This document shows positions 60,801 to 64,000 of a stretch of DNA of 64,000 nucleotides, piece by piece. The DNA lies in assembly GCF_021155765.1 (NCBI RefSeq), contig NC_060112.1:1798001-1862000 (forward strand). The letters are read 5' to 3'. This DNA comes from Diprion similis. Lineage: Eukaryota > Arthropoda > Insecta > Hymenoptera > Diprionidae. The notes under the pieces are model-generated. The model did not search any database. It was given only the letters and a program-made list of their open reading frames with translations, and was not told the origin of the DNA. Numbering within the stretch: the stretch's first letter is position 1; every line of letters begins with the position of its first letter. The position numbers and the translations under genes are program-made.

Positions 60801-63800
60801 ATTTGGATGAACTGCGAAGTTTGTTGTATAAAACGATTCACAAGACGAAAACCCTAAGTTCAGCCAGCTATGTAAAGCGTTTACCCGTCAATATTCGTGC
60901 ATTTCACTGTGTTGTTTGAAAAAATGGTTGATAAAATATCACCGCTCCACACTTAATTTCAATTGCAAGAAACTAGTCGCGTCGCCGTTTAATTTTTGGC
61001 CATCAATTTTGGCGATTTCGAAAATGACCGATGATTTTTCGACCGAGGATCAGAGATCGCCTCTTATGGCACAGGTCAAACCGCCCTTTCTGACTGGATA
61101 CCATCGCTCTGTCCGGGCTCTTCGAAAAGGGATGATTTCCACCCCTTTGTTTTCCCCGGAATTCCCGGGCCTGCGATTCGTCGAGGGTTGGGAAAATCGG
61201 AGCCGCTATTCGCCGACTTGGGTGATGATCGCCCCTTGGGCTGTGCCGACTCCTCCCCTTCGCCACATGCCGCAGTTCTTGCCCGGAATCTGCGTAAAGC
61301 AAATTTTCACCGCCATGGAAAATTTCGCAATTCATGTGCACTGGACGATCGGACTCGTTCTGCGTGCATATGATTGTTTCTTTCTTATTCTGTTTTAATT
61401 TTAGGACTTCGCGTTCTCGCGAATTCGTTGAATTAGTAAAATTTTCGCGATGCTCGCGATTATGAAGACCAATTTTTCAGGGTGTTCATGCAGGATACTG
61501 TTATGCAATAGGGATAACAGACTAATCAATGGAATACTTTTTACTCTGTGTTTGTATCTGTGCATTTTTTTTCAGTGATGACATCAAGAACGTATTGAAG
61601 AGATAACTGAGACGTGAAAAACAATATTCAAGCGAGTAATAACGGACGGAATAAATTTTTTTTCAGTCAGTCTCAAAGACACCTGCATTTCCTACGAGGC
61701 TCTTGGAGCTTGAATGTTTATCTCCTCTTTTTCACAGATTTTTTTCAAAATGGCTCATTTCATTGAATAAGTCGTTAAAAATCGCCCAAAGAACGTTTAG
61801 AATTTTTTTGACACCTCTGAAAGCCTTTAGAATTAAAGAAGCAAATCTCTTGAATGCGTTTTTGACTCAAAACAAAACGACTGATAATCAAAATAATTTT
61901 ATAAAATCTTGTTACGTCATCCCCTTACGCCATTCAACTGTGTATAGATATTTTTCTACAAAGCATATTGTTTTGATTGCCTGAATGCAAGCAGTGTAAG
62001 CGATCAGTTATTATATAACAGGGGCTGCAGACGTGTGACAGATTTTAATAAATCTAGAATTAATTAAATAGATATTAGTTTTGGCTTATTCACTCCACTT
62101 GGCGGCGAAGCCTGGATAGAAGGGGAGTCGCGGAGTTGAGTCCGTAAATATTGCTGTATCTTATACGTACATGTATATCTATATATATATGTCCGTGTAA
62201 AATCGGATCATACTCTGCAGTTTGGGGTGCATATATTTCATAATATCTTCTAATATGTTTCTACCTAACTGCAGAAGAATCCTGTGCCGTAAAAATATAT
62301 GTTTTCTGTCCAAAAAGTGATACGTCATTTACGGGAAAATTACATTACGTGTCACGAAAAATTAAGAACGCCCTGAATAGAAGAAAAAAAAATCTCGACG
62401 TATTTATACAATGATTCAAGCGAGTTTTTTTCTTTGTATTCCCTTTCCACTTTTTACAAATAGGAGGAAAAAATGGGTATACTAATTAACAAGAAAATGA
62501 TATTGGAGAAATTTAGGTACAACAAATGCGAAATATTTTAGGGATGCCCGGAATAAGTGTGTAGAAAATTTGTTTCTTGCATATTCGCACAGTTTTTACG
62601 AATCCGTGAAAATGATTTCAAGCAGAGGAAGAAAAGAGAATTTGTTTGTTGGTTATTTAATGCATACATATAGTCGGGCTGAACCAATTCATTATTTCTA
62701 TCTCTAAATTTACGTCATTTGCACACTCTATTCGTGATTTTTGTGTATTGCAAATTTCCCTACTTATATTTAGATTTTGTGACTCGATCGTTTTGCGTAA
62801 AAATGAAGATCTCGTTTGTGTGAAGAATGGGATCAGAGATAAGGGCGTAAAATCACCGCTTGCATCATGACACGAAGGGTGTCTGCAAATTTCCGTAACC
62901 AAGTGTTGGCTGCAGGGGGATTAGAGCGAAGCTAATTGCGCCGTTTCCACGCGGGGAATCCCCTTATTGTTCGTTTCATCCTTCCATATTATCCACCTAA
63001 TTTCGGTGGGAGTTATTAGACGGGGATAAATTCAATCGCAGCGCACGTGTTCGCGGCGATTTACGATTACAGATTAGTCCGAGATTTTCTCCCTATTTCC
63101 AAATTTTTCCCTTTCATTATATACCTTCAGACGCCGAACCGAAATTTCGGTTTCGCGGATTTGAATATTGTCTGCTGATTGTCAAAGTTGCAAATCAACA
63201 AACCGTCGAAGCAAGACTCTTTCTAGAAACGGAAAAGTCCGTTTAATTATCCTAGCCTGCAGCCTCTGTCGTACTGTTTCAAACTCATAACTGCAAGCTG
63301 ACACCTCGGGATCGATACGATGCGTATGGTCTGGCGCCTGGTAAACCTGCACAAGCATAGCTTCGCTGACTAGACTTCACGTGAAATAGGGAGTTTGCAA
63401 AACAAGACTGGTTAAGACATTCGTAAATAACTTCAGACACCGAGCAGAGTACAATGACTCGATAAAAGAAAAGGGTATAAAAAAAGACAAATTTATTTTC
63501 ACTGCGTCATACGGCAACAGCGATCTTTGCTTTCTGACTTGTTATTATTTTTTTCAAGCGTGTTTTCCGTTTAGTTACATTCTGTTTTTACGAATGGAGA
63601 AGAAAGTCAATAAAACACATTCTGATTACGATTTATAGATAATCCTATAATTGGTATCAATCTTTTTTTTTTAGTCTTTTGTAAAAGATATTCTAATTAC
63701 AATATAGTATAGTTATGTATAATATTTAGACCTATATGTATAGTACATCACTTATCGATGTTACCTTAACGTTTCTTGTACAGAATAATTACATTATTAT

Positions 63801-64000
63801 TTGAAGATAAAATAATAATAATAATTACAATTTTAATCTTTTCATTTCTAACAGCTTTGTCATATATGTATGTACATATTACACTGTCCTTAAGAAGGGT
63901 GAAATCGAATTTCGATGGTCGCACTTCCCAAATTGGTTCGAAATACTTCGAAAAGAAATTTCTTTTTTTCCCCTCCATATTTACCCATTCCTAGGAAGTC
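60801..64000. other. Upstream region of Fer3, no gene supported
   Basis: Contains a G+C-rich island at about 61010-61350 with overlapping open frames on both strands (160 codons on plus, 112 on minus), and another G+C-richer stretch at about 62930-63400. Both could be regulatory sequence for Fer3 or parts of an unrecognised gene. The remainder is AT-rich with simple tracts. I see no splice-bounded exon that I can name. Confidence 0.4.

Noticed and set aside
1-64000. tRNA, rRNA and CRISPR features
   Set aside because: No cloverleaf with conserved A/B boxes, no rRNA-like sequence and no regularly spaced direct repeats were found by eye; a tRNAscan-type run would be needed to be certain about tRNAs.

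Overview
This is a eukaryotic, AT-rich nuclear window that reads as insect DNA, most likely hymenopteran. Eleven split or single-exon genes can be reconstructed, with short GT-AG introns and conserved insect/animal proteins. The insect reading rests on a Fer3-type bHLH factor with the insect C-terminal half, a Kr-h2 (TMEM33) gene and an ERGIC-53 ending in KKFY. The more specific hymenopteran assignment is inference from the style of the proteins and repeats. There are no operons, tRNA genes, rRNA genes or CRISPR arrays that I can see.

Layout: 1-400 holds one probable exon of an unidentified minus-strand gene running off the left edge. 500-6200 is non-coding and repeat-rich: an inverted transposon relic with a nested MITE at 1918-2718, and a foldback element at 3385-3995. 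6210-8012 is a single-exon ABCG half-transporter (+). 8013-15880 is gene-poor and holds a 1.2-kb near-palindrome (9948-11170) and a decayed non-LTR retroelement (about 13.77-14.33 kb). From 15.9 kb the window becomes gene-dense: YIPF1/2 (+, 15881-17151), LAMTOR1 (-, 18974-20835), mitochondrial AsnRS NARS2 (+, 22259-24262), PCF11 (-, 26103-37752), RAB30 (+, 39547-40758), a DHRSX-like SDR (-, 44220-45831), TMEM33/Kr-h2 (+, 48694-50954), BLOC1S6/pallidin (-, 52849-53724), ERGIC-53 (+, 54293-57298) and the bHLH factor Fer3 (-, 59268-60800). 60.8-64 kb is non-coding as far as I can support.

From YIPF1/2 onward, genes alternate strictly in strand, so they form tail-to-tail and head-to-head pairs. 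The head-to-head pairs LAMTOR1/NARS2, PCF11/RAB30, DHRSX-like/TMEM33 and BLOC1S6/ERGIC-53 probably use shared promoter regions; two of these carry clustered CCAAT boxes and an inverted repeat. Seven of the eleven products act in the endomembrane system: YIPF1/2, RAB30 and ERGIC-53 in ER-Golgi traffic; LAMTOR1 and BLOC1S6 at lysosomes and lysosome-related organelles; TMEM33 in the ER membrane; and a DHRSX-like enzyme probably in ER dolichol metabolism. PCF11 is a nuclear 3'-end processing factor, NARS2 charges mitochondrial tRNA-Asn and Fer3 is a developmental transcription factor. I see no multi-gene 'system' that is clearly new. The strongest unusual signals are the 1.2-kb hairpin-forming repeat, the tail-to-tail transposon relic with a nested TTAA-flanked MITE, the stop-free in-frame intron of NARS2, the inverted repeat in the BLOC1S6/ERGIC-53 promoter, and a Fer3 intron boundary abutting repeat-like sequence.

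Exon coordinates come from reading splice sites by eye. All reconstructed coding sequences keep an open frame and close on a multiple of three, but single-base errors at borders are possible.
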